8,234 nucleotides of DNA, taken from positions 1 through 8,234 of the forward strand of contig JBBATH010000033.1 in assembly GCA_040398845.1 (NCBI GenBank). The letters run 5' to 3'. The translations under genes and the position numbers were made by a program. The notes below the pieces were generated by a model that did not search any database, was not told the DNA's origin, and saw only the letters and a list, made by a program, of their open reading frames with translations. This DNA is from WLND01 sp040398845 (GTDB lineage: Bacteria > Actinomycetota > Actinomycetes > S36-B12). Shown here piece by piece: positions 1 through 6,603 of the stretch (position 1 is the stretch's first letter; the number at the start of each line of letters is the position of its first letter).

Positions 1-590
1 GCCGTGAGCACCAGCACCGCGCTGCCCGTGACGGCCTGCCACAGCAGCAGCGGCGGCAGGTCGCCCGCGCCCGCGACAACGAGCGCGGGCACGAGGCTGC
101 CCAGCGCGTTGCCGACCGGGTTGGCCATGGACGCCACGACGGTCGCGCCGTCGCGCTGCGCCGTCGGGAACCAGTCGCCCGCGACGCGCGTGCACGTGTT
201 GGTGAAGAAGGGCTGCGCGAGCGCGCCGAGCGTCTGGCCCGCGAGAAGCAGCGCGTACGAGCCGCCGCCCGCGACGGGGACGAAGCACGCCGCGTAGCGC
301 AGCCAGCCGCACGCCGCGTTGAGCAGCGCGCCCGCGATGATGGCCGCGCGCAGGCCGTGCCGCTCGGTCACGTACAGCGAGAGCAGCGACGCGGGCGCGT
401 AGACGACCATGAACACGAGCGAGAGCGCGTTGACGCCCGCCGCCGACAGCGCCCAGCGCGCCGCGGTCGCGTCGTACACGGGCGCGAACTGGATCCACAG
501 CACCGCATTGTTGGCGGACGAGAGCGCAAACAGCGCGAGCACGAGGAAGCGCGCGGGGTAGCGCACGTACGTGCCGGCAGCGTCGGCCAT
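1..590 (-). CDS. MFS transporter of the SLC49 family (FLVCR/MFSD7-like), N-terminal part, cut by the left edge
   Basis: This is the N-terminal half of a plasma- or organelle-membrane transporter of the major facilitator superfamily. The window shows 196 codons plus a partial one, roughly six of the expected twelve membrane helices: about residues 14-35, 50-72, 81-103, 111-131, 150-174 and 180-197. Two segments match SLC49 proteins as I remember them, most closely SLC49A3 (MFSD7). Residues 28-40 read N-A-V-L-W-I-Q-F-A-P-V-Y-D, resembling the FLVCR/MFSD7 helix 1 'NA..W..FAP'. Residues 140-165 (W-F-P-T-A-Q-R, then S-M-A-N-P-V-G-N) resemble the 'WFP..QR' and 'ANP.G' loop and helix. FLVCR members move choline or haem-related substrates; SLC49A3 is poorly characterised, so I assign no substrate. 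The start is the ATG at 590-588 in a good eukaryotic context (AGC-ATG-G). It is the first ATG after an in-frame TGA at 695-693. Nearly all codons end in G or C. No intron is visible. The family call is from memory of motifs, not a search. Confidence 0.82.
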   Translation of the reverse strand, partial: MADAAGTYVRYPARFLVLALFALSSANNAVLWIQFAPVYDATAARWALSAAGVNALSLVFMVVYAPASLLSLYVTERHGLRAAIIAGALLNAACGWLRYAACFVPVAGGGSYALLLAGQTLGALAQPFFTNTCTRVAGDWFPTAQRDGATVVASMANPVGNALGSLVPALVVAGAGDLPPLLLWQAVTGSAVLVLT

Positions 591-1519
591 GCTGGGGGCC
601 GTCCGTCGGCGAGCCGCGCCGTTTCGCGGTGCCCGCTGGAGGTGCCGGAGGGGCAGATGCGCCTCGAGCCCCTTCAGCCGCTGGCTGCGAGCTCAGCAAC
701 GCGACCGTGGCCTGGGAGAGTAGCACTGCTTAAGAAGCAGCAACTTGTGACAACCGCAACGCTGGGAACTCACACGCACGTGAGGACTCGAGGTCGGACG
801 GATCCGGGACTACTCTTCTGCCACAGTGTGCAGGCAGGGACTCAAGACCGCTGGCAAGTACTCCGCCAGCTGCCCCGAGAGGCACCCCCGGGCCCGCCGG
901 GGGGCTGATGCGGCCCCGGCCAGTGGCATGCTACGCAGTGCCCCCTACACCCACGCCCTGCCCCCCACCCTCTTCTTCACCATCCCAGAGGTGGTACTTG
1001 TCGCGTTCCTTATGGCCACATGGAGAAAAAACATCGTCGCGTGGCGTCGCAGAGAGACCCACCCCCTCTTGCTTTCAAAAAAGCAGACAAGGCAGGGGCA
1101 CCATGAGCATAAACATTACAACTGCAGCAGCTTTCTCTTCTTGGAGGGCGTCTTGCTGCGTGTGCGCGTTTTGGTCTGCTCTCGAGGGGCAGAAGGATGC
1201 GGGCGGATGGGCGGGTGAGAGCGAGTTTCATGGTTGGCTGTGAGAGGGTCAAGAAACAGTACGAGGGTGCAGTGCGACGGGGGCGTGGGAGCGTGCGAGG
1301 TCAGTGGAAGCAAGGGGGCGAGGGAGCAAATGTAGGGCTCGCGCTTGGTAAGCAGTGTGCTGGTGCGAGCCCGCGGTCGGCAGCGCGCAAAACGAGCGCG
1401 CGCACGCACCTTTGTACGCGTTCGCGACACGGTGGCAGAGCGTGTCTTGGTCTGCATTGGTGGGGGTTGAATCGGACAGGGAGAGGAGGTCGAACACAAG
1501 GCACGGGGAAACTGCAGCA
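591..1519. other. Intergenic region: upstream of the transporter, downstream of the giant gene
   Basis: About 930 bases without a gene I can support. It must contain the promoter and 5' UTR of the transporter and the 3' UTR of the giant gene, since both run on the minus strand, but I see no convincing TATA box or polyadenylation signal. It is less GC-extreme than the transporter and has short A or T runs at 1025-1031 and 1077-1082. A pyrimidine-rich plus-strand run lies at about 939-988. Several open frames of 60-200 codons cross it on both strands, all biased to Arg, Pro, His and Gly as expected from GC-rich noncoding DNA. On the minus strand a short frame at 1227-1075 ends in a strongly hydrophobic stretch, treated as a separate observation. 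Confidence 0.6.
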
Positions 1520-4500
1520 TCAGCGCAGACGGAGGGGCGGCCGGGCGCGTGCCAGCGAGCGGACACGCCACAAAGGGCCCTCGGCAAGCACCTCGCTGGG
1601 AGACACGCTCAAAGGTGGCACGCGCGTCTTGCTGCCAGTCAGCGAGGGCAGCCGTGTGCGCGTGGCGGTCGCAGTCCTCGCCGCAGTGACACTCGCAGAC
1701 AGGCTGGGTGTGCACGTCTCGCTGAGGCTGGGGGTGTCCGTCATGCTGAGCGTGCCCGTCTGGGAGCTGGAGCCCGTGCCCGTGGCGCTGCTGGAGCCAG
1801 AGCCCGTGGCAGACGGCGAAGGCGAGCGCGAGTTGGTCGGTGACTGGCTGACGGAGCGCGAAGGAGTCGAGGTGCCTGTCTCGGAGTGGGTGGTGGTGCT
1901 CGTCTTGGTCATGGTGCGAGAGCTGGTGGCCGTCGACGTCACGGTGCGCGTGGCCGTCACAGACAACGTAAGAGAGGGCGTCAAGCTGCTGGTTACAGAG
2001 CCCGACGACGACGGGCTGGAGCTGACCGATCCTGTGGAGCTCGGCGAGCCGCTCGTCGTAAGGCTTCCAGAGGCAGAGCGGGTGCTGGAAGCCGTGCTAG
2101 ACAGAGTGCTGGCTGCAGACCGGCTCACAGACGGCGACGCTGTGGCAGATCTAGTTGGCGACGCAGTCGCCGAGGTGGATCTTGATCCCGAATGCGACGC
2201 TGACAGCGTGCCGGTGGCAGACACCGTCGTTGTGCTAGTCAGCGAAGGCAGCCGTGTGCGCGTGTAGCTGGCAGTCATTGTTATGGCTGCCGTCACACTT
2301 CCCGAGCGAGAGACTGTGGCAGAGAGCGTCGCAGTCAATGAAGCGGTCAGAGAGGGGGTGAACGTCATGGAGCCCGTGCCACTGGCCGTTCGAGAAGCCG
2401 GCCAGTTGGTGAACGAGCTGGTCACTGTTGGAGTCAACGTGGTAGAGGGCGTATTGGAGGGTGTCACCGTGGGAGTCAACGTGGTTGAAGGCGTCGTGGA
2501 GGGCGTGTTGGAAGACGTGTTGGAGGGCGTGCCAGTGCCGGTGGGCGTGGGTGCCGTGTAGGCCCACGTCACCGAAATGTTGGTCGTGTCGACAACGCCG
2601 CGAAAGATGCCAAGCAGAATGTGCACAGTGCGCTGAACCGGTGTGATGCTGACCTGCGACTGAGTGCCACACGAGTCATCGGCGCCCGCCTGGCAGTTGA
2701 AATGGGCTGCGTTCTGCGGGCACCCGTAGCCCACAAACATCGTCGTGTCAGCCGTGGCGCCGCCACACGTGGACACGACGAGCGAGCCACCTGCAGCAGA
2801 GGCCAGCGTCAGCGAGATGATGCGCTTACGCCGGCCATCCAGCGCGGAGCCGAAACAAGCACCCCCGAATGCGCCCAGCTGAGGATCACTGGCCGAGGGC
2901 ACTGTCGTGACGACGGTGCCCGAGTCGCCGCTGACATTAATCGAGGGTGGGCAGGCGACGGTGGGCGCACTCGACGGAGTATTCGACGGTGTCGGCCTGG
3001 GCGTACTCGTTATCGAAGGTGTGGGCCCAGGAGTGAGCGTGCCCGACGCGGACTGTGTGGCGAGGCTTGAAACGGACGCGGTGGACGACGGCGAGATGCC
3101 GGACGACTGCGACACAGTGCCTGAAGACGAGGCAGTGCGTGAGGTTGTCGGCGAAGTCGTTGCCACAGGAGACACGGTGCCGGTGCCGGTGGAAGTGCGC
3201 GTGGTGGTGTAGCCAATGGAGGGCGACGCCGTATTGGTGCATGACGCAGACAGTGTGGTCGAGACCGTCTCGAGGGGTGTGGCACCCTGCGAGCGTGTCT
3301 CTAAGGCGGACGGCGTCGTTGACGGCAATGGCGTGCTCGAGAGCGTGGGCGGCATATACACGTACTGCAGCTGGTACGAAGCGAACGAGACTCCAAAGCC
3401 CGAAACGAGCGCATAGAAGGTGCGCTTAGTGACGACAGATACCACGACGCGGGACTGCAGTCCACAAGCGTCATTTGAGCCGCCGATGCAGCGGAATGAA
3501 GCAACCGAGGTGTCGCTGGGGCAGCCGGCGCCAACGTGCAGCACCGTGTTGGATGCAGTGCCGGTGGAATTGGAGCACGTGTCCACGGTCAGCACGCCAC
3601 CCAAGGGGAAACCCACGGGCAGGGTGATCTGAAACGCATGCTTTGCGGTCGCGGAAAGCGCAAAGCCAGCACACGCGGCGGCTGTGGTGATAATAGCCGC
3701 GTCAGTCGAGTTGATCGTGTCGAGCGCCACGTAGCCGCTTAAACCGGTGAGGGCGTGGCGGATGGGCACCAATGCGGCGCACACGGCAGCGGGCGAGCTC
3801 GTCGCACTCGCGGGCGAGGGCGAGCCTGAGGCTGTTAAGTCAACCGAGGGCGAGGCGGATGCTGAGGGCGAGGTTGTGGCGGAGTTCGAGGGCGATGTGC
3901 CCACGGACAGCGTGGCCGAGGGCGATGCCGTGCCGGACAGCGGCGGCGTGCCGCTGGGCGTGGGCGCGTTAGAGCCCGTCACAGAGGACGTCGCAGTCGG
4001 CAGCCGGTAGTTGTACCAGATCGCCGTCTGGCCGGGAAGGCCCGTTGCCGAGGACACAATGACATACACGATGGGCTGAGTCACCTCCGGCAGCCTGACA
4101 ACGGTCCCACAAGCACCTGGAACGCGGCCATTGCGGGCACCCCCTGCGCACTGGAAGGAGCCCAGCGACGTAGGGCAACCAAAACCCGCCCACACAAGCG
4201 CATCGAGCACATTGCCTAGGCCGCACGTACTCACAGTCAAGGGCTGGCCGAGGGGCACGTTGGGGCCCAGGTCGATAGCAAAGACAACCTTGTAACCCAG
4301 CATAAACGTCGCACCTCCGCAGGTGGCGCCTGACCACAAGGTGGGCGACGAGGCGGTGATTGTCACGTTACGCGACGTGTTGAAGGGGCCTGTCATCGTG
4401 GTGGCTATTGGCACCAGGTTGTTGCAGACGGGGATCGGCGTGGACGTGGAGGTCGCGGAGGTGAGACTGGGGATGGCCCACGTGGTGGTGGTCGTCGTGG

Positions 4501-6376
4501 GCGTCGGCATACTGCCCTGCGTCAGTGTCGCGGTCGTGGACACCGTGACGGACGGCGTCTCTGAGGGGTCCACCGTGTAGTCAACAGACGCAGTGGGTGA
4601 GGCTGTAGACGTCGCAGATGCCGTAAGCGAGCCTGTCGACGTGGAAGTCGCTCCGAATGACAGCGAGTACGTGGGCGTGGTGCTGGGGGTTGCCGCCGAA
4701 GTGGGCGTCATGGTGGGTTGAGTGTACGTGACGTTAACCATGAACGAACGCGGACTCGAAGCACTAGCGAGCACGTAGTAGTGGCGCAGTTGCCAGCTGG
4801 GTAGCGTGACAAGCGACTGCGTGCTACTGCATGCATCGTCGTTTCCAGCGACGCAGTTGAACTGTCGCAGCGAGGCTGGACAGCCCGTGCCCACGTAAAG
4901 TACCGTGTTTACATTCGTGTTGTTCATGCCGCAAGTTGTGACCATCAACACACCGCCAGGGCGGAATGAATCGCCTAGGTCACCGACAATGACTCGGGAG
5001 TTGGAAAACGCCCAATCAGAAATTCCGTCACATTCACCCATCCGCATCGCAGATGAAACGAAAATGGAGAGGGTAACAGCCGCCGAGTAGCTCAAGCCAC
5101 TGAAAAGCTGCTGCACGGACGGCAGGGCACAAAGGGCCGTTGGCGTGCTCGAGCCCGTAAAGTGCAGCGACGGTGTGGATGACGGTGTTGTAGAAACGGA
5201 CGGCGTTGACGACGGCGTTGCAGACGCAGATGGCGTCAACGAAGGCGTCGCTAACACCGACAGCGTCGACGAAGGCATCATGGATACAGTGGGAGTAGAC
5301 GACGGTGTCTTTGACTCTGAAGTGGAGCGGCTGGCCGAGAGCGTGGGTGTGGTCGACATCGAGGCCGAAGCGCCAACCGACAGTGAGTCAGACGGCGAGG
5401 CTGTCGCCGTGGCCGAGGCTGACGACGAGGCTGTGGCCGTGACTGACGGCGTCGCTGAGGGCGTCGCCGTCGGCAGGATGTAGCGCCATCGCAGCGTGTA
5501 GGTGCCCACCACGGCAGTACGGGGATTGGAGGGCAGTGTGACAATGAGGTAGTAGGTGGTGCGATCGGTGCCACGAAAGGTCATGTTGGAGCAGCCCAGG
5601 TTGGCTGGGTTGGGGGCAGGGAAAGCAACCCCGTACTGTGACGTGGCATCGTCGTTGCCGCCCACGCAGCCCATGGTGGCCGGGCTGGTGGGGCAGTTGA
5701 GCGTCAGTGCCAGCATGGTGTTCATGGTGCCAGCGTTGCACGTGTCAATGTTGAGCCACCCGCCGACTGGCAGACCCGCCAGGTCAATCTGGAAGACGTG
5801 CTTAGGACGCATCCAAGTCCAAAGGTTAAAGTTTCCGACGCCGTTGTCGCTGCAGTACACGGAGCCGGTCGAGTACGGTAACACATCGTTGAGAAGCATC
5901 GTGTGCATGGGTGAGGCGCCCTCCGCACCCAACAGGACGCTTTTGAAATTGGGCAGTGTCAACGCACACGCTGAAGAGACTGAAGGCGTGGGGGTCTTCG
6001 AAGCTGTCTGGCTTGCTGATGGGGACTCAGTGGGAGTCATTGACGGTTCGGCGCCAGCAGACGCAGAGGTGGAAGATGACGAGGTAGGCGTGGGCACTCT
6101 CGAGGCTGATCGCGTGATCGGTGTGTAGGTCCACCATAAGCCAGAAGCCCACGGGGAAGAGTCATACCTTTGGGCTGTGGCTATGTAGTACCGGTGAGAG
6201 TCGGTGGCGGCGATGGTAACCTGAGCGAGGTCAGAGCATGTGCTGCTACCCCAGTCGTTAGTCGCAACGCAACGCCATGATGCTGGCGTGCCAGCGGATG
6301 GACAGCTACGGAAGACATACAGCACATTGTTGCCATAAGCACCGAGTGTGTCGGGAAATTCTACATTATTGCAGGA
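1520..6376 (-). CDS. 3' fragment of the giant multidomain protein (end of domain 3, domains 4-8, Ser/Thr tail)
   Basis: Open for 1,618 codons from just after an in-frame TAA (6379-6377) to a TGA at 1522-1520. It starts mid-domain (S-C-N-N-V-E-F-P-D), so its beginning is not a real translation start; the GTG at 6325 that could be taken as one is the valine of a V-L-Y-V-F strand. Residue numbers here count from that valine. Domain 3 ends at 69. Domains 4 to 8 are 120-282, 399-534, 634-773, 849-990 and 1125-1256. A tail of Ser, Thr, Ala, Pro and some Arg runs from 1257 to about 1576. The final 25 residues are unlike the rest: basic, with several Arg, and without a hydrophobic anchor. Domain cysteines number 33 in this part (three of domain 3 plus six in each of five domains), plus the third cysteine of domain 3 at 6373-6371. 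Hardly any cysteine occurs outside domains. The composition suggests dense O-glycosylation. Confidence 0.85.
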   Translation of the reverse strand, partial: SCNNVEFPDTLGAYGNNVLYVFRSCPSAGTPASWRCVATNDWGSSTCSDLAQVTIAATDSHRYYIATAQRYDSSPWASGLWWTYTPITRSASRVPTPTSSSSTSASAGAEPSMTPTESPSASQTASKTPTPSVSSACALTLPNFKSVLLGAEGASPMHTMLLNDVLPYSTGSVYCSDNGVGNFNLWTWMRPKHVFQIDLAGLPVGGWLNIDTCNAGTMNTMLALTLNCPTSPATMGCVGGNDDATSQYGVAFPAPNPANLGCSNMTFRGTDRTTYYLIVTLPSNPRTAVVGTYTLRWRYILPTATPSATPSVTATASSSASATATASPSDSLSVGASASMSTTPTLSASRSTSESKTPSSTPTVSMMPSSTLSVLATPSLTPSASATPSSTPSVSTTPSSTPSLHFTGSSTPTALCALPSVQQLFSGLSYSAAVTLSIFVSSAMRMGECDGISDWAFSNSRVIVGDLGDSFRPGGVLMVTTCGMNNTNVNTVLYVGTGCPASLRQFNCVAGNDDACSSTQSLVTLPSWQLRHYYVLASASSPRSFMVNVTYTQPTMTPTSAATPSTTPTYSLSFGATSTSTGSLTASATSTASPTASVDYTVDPSETPSVTVSTTATLTQGSMPTPTTTTTTWAIPSLTSATSTSTPIPVCNNLVPIATTMTGPFNTSRNVTITASSPTLWSGATCGGATFMLGYKVVFAIDLGPNVPLGQPLTVSTCGLGNVLDALVWAGFGCPTSLGSFQCAGGARNGRVPGACGTVVRLPEVTQPIVYVIVSSATGLPGQTAIWYNYRLPTATSSVTGSNAPTPSGTPPLSGTASPSATLSVGTSPSNSATTSPSASASPSVDLTASGSPSPASATSSPAAVCAALVPIRHALTGLSGYVALDTINSTDAAIITTAAACAGFALSATAKHAFQITLPVGFPLGGVLTVDTCSNSTGTASNTVLHVGAGCPSDTSVASFRCIGGSNDACGLQSRVVVSVVTKRTFYALVSGFGVSFASYQLQYVYMPPTLSSTPLPSTTPSALETRSQGATPLETVSTTLSASCTNTASPSIGYTTTRTSTGTGTVSPVATTSPTTSRTASSSGTVSQSSGISPSSTASVSSLATQSASGTLTPGPTPSITSTPRPTPSNTPSSAPTVACPPSINVSGDSGTVVTTVPSASDPQLGAFGGACFGSALDGRRKRIISLTLASAAGGSLVVSTCGGATADTTMFVGYGCPQNAAHFNCQAGADDSCGTQSQVSITPVQRTVHILLGIFRGVVDTTNISVTWAYTAPTPTGTGTPSNTSSNTPSTTPSTTLTPTVTPSNTPSTTLTPTVTSSFTNWPASRTASGTGSMTFTPSLTASLTATLSATVSRSGSVTAAITMTASYTRTRLPSLTSTTTVSATGTLSASHSGSRSTSATASPTRSATASPSVSRSAASTLSSTASSTRSASGSLTTSGSPSSTGSVSSSPSSSGSVTSSLTPSLTLSVTATRTVTSTATSSRTMTKTSTTTHSETGTSTPSRSVSQSPTNSRSPSPSATGSGSSSATGTGSSSQTGTLSMTDTPSLSETCTPSLSASVTAARTATATRTRLPSLTGSKTRVPPLSVSPSEVLAEGPLWRVRSLARARPPLRLR
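1637..1664. repeat. 28-nt word repeated 600 nt away (copy B)
   Basis: Partner of 2237-2264 with a single difference. It lies near the C-terminal end of the giant gene, just before the composition changes from Ser/Thr-rich to basic. Confidence 0.75.
2237..2264. repeat. 28-nt word repeated 600 nt away (copy A)
   Basis: Matches 1637-1664 at 27 of 28 positions. On the minus strand both encode T-R-T-R-L-P-S-L-T, residues 1355-1363 here and 1555-1563 in the other copy, exactly 200 residues apart. Similar S-V-T-A-A residues lie just upstream of both, hinting at a longer, decayed duplication. Confidence 0.75.
2421..2504 (-). repeat. 42-nt tandem duplication in the tail
   Basis: Two adjacent 42-nt units, 2421-2462 and 2463-2504, match at 35 of 42 positions by eye. 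Each encodes the 14-residue unit T-P-S-N/T-T-P-S-T-T-L-T-P-T-V. Most differences are silent or conservative. The length is a multiple of three, so copies can be gained or lost in frame. Confidence 0.75.
2558..2953 (-). repeat. Six-cysteine domain, copy 8
   Basis: Residues 1125-1256 of the downstream fragment; the last and shortest copy. Cysteines at 1125, 1157, 1187, 1202, 1211 and 1219. Shows A-G-G-S-L-V-V-S-T-C, T-M-F-V-G-Y-G-C-P and F-N-C-Q-A-G-A-D-D-S-C-G-T-Q-S-Q-V. A basic patch (G-R-R-K-R) precedes the strand before cysteine 3. Ends V-T-W-A-Y-T-A-P-T and passes directly into the long tail. Confidence 0.82.
3356..3781 (-). repeat. Six-cysteine domain, copy 7
   Basis: Residues 849-990 of the downstream fragment. 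Cysteines at 849, 885, 917, 935, 946 and 954. Shows H-A-F-Q-I-T-L, P-L-G-G-V-L-T-V-D-T-C, N-T-V-L-H-V-G-A-G-C-P and F-R-C-I-G-G-S-N-D-A-C-G-L-Q-S-R-V. Ends Y-Q-L-Q-Y-V-Y-M-P-P-T. Its start (V-C-A-A-L-V-P-I) resembles that of copy 6 (V-C-N-N-L-V-P-I), suggesting these two share a recent ancestor. Confidence 0.82.
4007..4426 (-). repeat. Six-cysteine domain, copy 6
   Basis: Residues 634-773 of the downstream fragment. Cysteines at 634, 669, 701, 717, 726 and 739. Has V-F-A-I-D-L, P-L-G-Q-P-L-T-V-S-T-C and V-W-A-G-F-G-C-P. The acidic loop between cysteines 5 and 6 is replaced by a stretch with two Arg and no Asp (C-A-G-G-A-R-N-G-R-V-P-G-A-C). Ends W-Y-N-Y-R-L-P-T. Confidence 0.8.
4724..5131 (-). 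repeat. Six-cysteine domain, copy 5
   Basis: Residues 399-534 of the downstream fragment. Cysteines at 399, 432, 465, 482, 491 and 499. Carries the canonical motifs P-G-G-V-L-M-V-T-T-C, N-T-V-L-Y-V-G-T-G-C-P and F-N-C-V-A-G-N-D-D-A-C, then H-Y-Y-V-L-A-S-A and the ending V-T-Y-T-Q-P-T. Several N-x-S/T sites are present in or near it. This is a good copy from which to build a profile. Confidence 0.82.
5126..5305 (-). repeat. 30-nt coding minisatellite between domains 4 and 5
   Basis: Five consecutive 30-nt units (5156-5185, 5186-5215, 5216-5245, 5246-5275, 5276-5305) and a degenerate sixth (5126-5155). They encode the ten-residue unit P-S-S-T-P-S-V-S-x-T, residues 341-400 of the downstream fragment; the last unit runs into the first cysteine of domain 5. 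Plus-strand units share an end close to GTnGACGACGG. Confidence 0.78.
5480..5968 (-). repeat. Six-cysteine domain, copy 4
   Basis: Residues 120-282 of the downstream fragment. Cysteines at 120, 158, 196, 211, 220 and 245. Shows H-V-F-Q-I-D-L, L-P-V-G-G-W-L-N-I-D-T-C and C-V-G-G-N-D-D. The sixth cysteine is displaced, 25 residues after the fifth instead of about 8, by an insert rich in Ala, Pro and Asn. Ends T-Y-T-L-R-W-R-Y-I-L-P-T. Confidence 0.8.
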
Positions 6377-6603
6377 TTACACGATCAATGAGCCACCTAG
6401 GGGTGGTTGGAGAGGTCGATGGAGTACAGGTCAGTGCCCTCGGACGCAGAAAAAATGTCGTTGTACCAGTAGCCACTACCAGGAGTACATAAAATCCTAG
6501 AGGAGGTATTCCAAGCAGCGGCGACAGGGCGCGTGCGCAGTGGGAAGGAGCCGCGCAGGCCGGAGCCGTAGCGCACCTCGACACTTTTAAGAATGTTGGA
6601 GCA
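6119..6603 (-). repeat. Six-cysteine domain, copy 3 (disrupted)
   Basis: Spans both fragments. Cysteines 1 and 2 are residues 527 and 565 of the upstream fragment. Cysteine 3 is the TGC at 6373-6371, between the TAA and the downstream valine. Cysteines 4 to 6 are residues 8, 19 and 30 of the downstream fragment. It is the closest relative of copy 2 (G-T-D-L-Y-S-I-D-L-S; L-Y-V-F-R-S-C-P; S-G-L-W-W-T-Y-T-P). Its centre carries the frameshift and stop. Confidence 0.8.
6377..6403 (-). other. Double lesion in domain 3: one-base frameshift plus in-frame TAA
   Basis: Sense strand, reading down from 6405: CAC-CCC-TAG closes the upstream frame. One more C in the run at 6403-6400 would give N-H-P-L-G-G-S-L-I-V, matching sister domains such as P-L-G-G-V-L-T-V and L-L-G-G-T-L-Q-L. 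In that restored frame the codon at 6379-6377 is TAA, where the sisters have Ser, Asp, Asn or Thr just before T-C or S-C; TCA to TAA is one change. After it come S-C-N-N and then N-N-V-L-Y-V-F-R-S-C-P, matching domain 2 (D-N-V-L-Y-V-F-R-H-C-P). An intron is unlikely because the interrupted stretch itself carries the conserved residues. Confidence 0.8.

Larger units (their letters stand above)
1598..2557 (-). repeat. Ser/Thr-rich low-complexity tail
   Basis: About 320 residues after the last domain, made almost wholly of Ser, Thr, Ala, Pro and Gly with scattered Arg and Val; only one cysteine (residue 1538). It begins with T-P-S-x-T repeats, moves into S-A-T-A-S-P-T-R-S blocks, then becomes Arg-containing (T-R-T-R-L-P-S-L-T). 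Such tails usually act as extended, O-glycosylated stalks. The matching plus strand is almost free of stops, producing long spurious open frames. Confidence 0.75.

Noticed and set aside
4..908. Plus-strand open frames opposite the transporter and its upstream region
   Set aside because: The minus strand here encodes a convincing membrane transporter with family motifs; the plus frames are low-complexity Arg/Ala/Pro strings.
826..1218. Plus-strand 130-codon frame with a hydrophobic stretch (L-F-F-T-I-P-E-V-V-L-V-A-F-L) preceded by a pyrimidine tract ending in CAG at about 970-990
   Set aside because: It could be read as a splice acceptor and membrane helix, but there is no partner exon, no homology I recognise and the rest of the frame is noise-like.
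1116..1715. Minus-strand 199-codon frame overlapping the end of the giant gene
   Set aside because: It has no recognisable domain, is Arg/Pro/His-rich, and its upstream third overlaps the Ser/Thr tail in another frame. Its last residues (K-T-R-T-R-S-K-T-P-S-K-K-R-K) look vaguely tail-like, but nothing else supports it.
1197..2267. Plus-strand open frame of 356 codons rich in Val, Glu, Asp and Arg
   Set aside because: It is the antisense of the Ser/Thr-rich tail. Ser, Thr and Pro codons read backwards rarely give stops, and the minus strand has the conserved domains and cysteine pattern.
6326..6400. A short intron between the two open stretches
   Set aside because: The sequence to be removed encodes the conserved L-G-G-S-L-I-V, the third cysteine and N-N-V-L of the domain, so splicing would destroy it.
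6377..6403. Use of TAA as a sense codon (alternative nuclear code)
   Set aside because: A frameshift is also needed at the same place, and more than 2,200 other codons of the gene contain no in-frame TAA or TAG.
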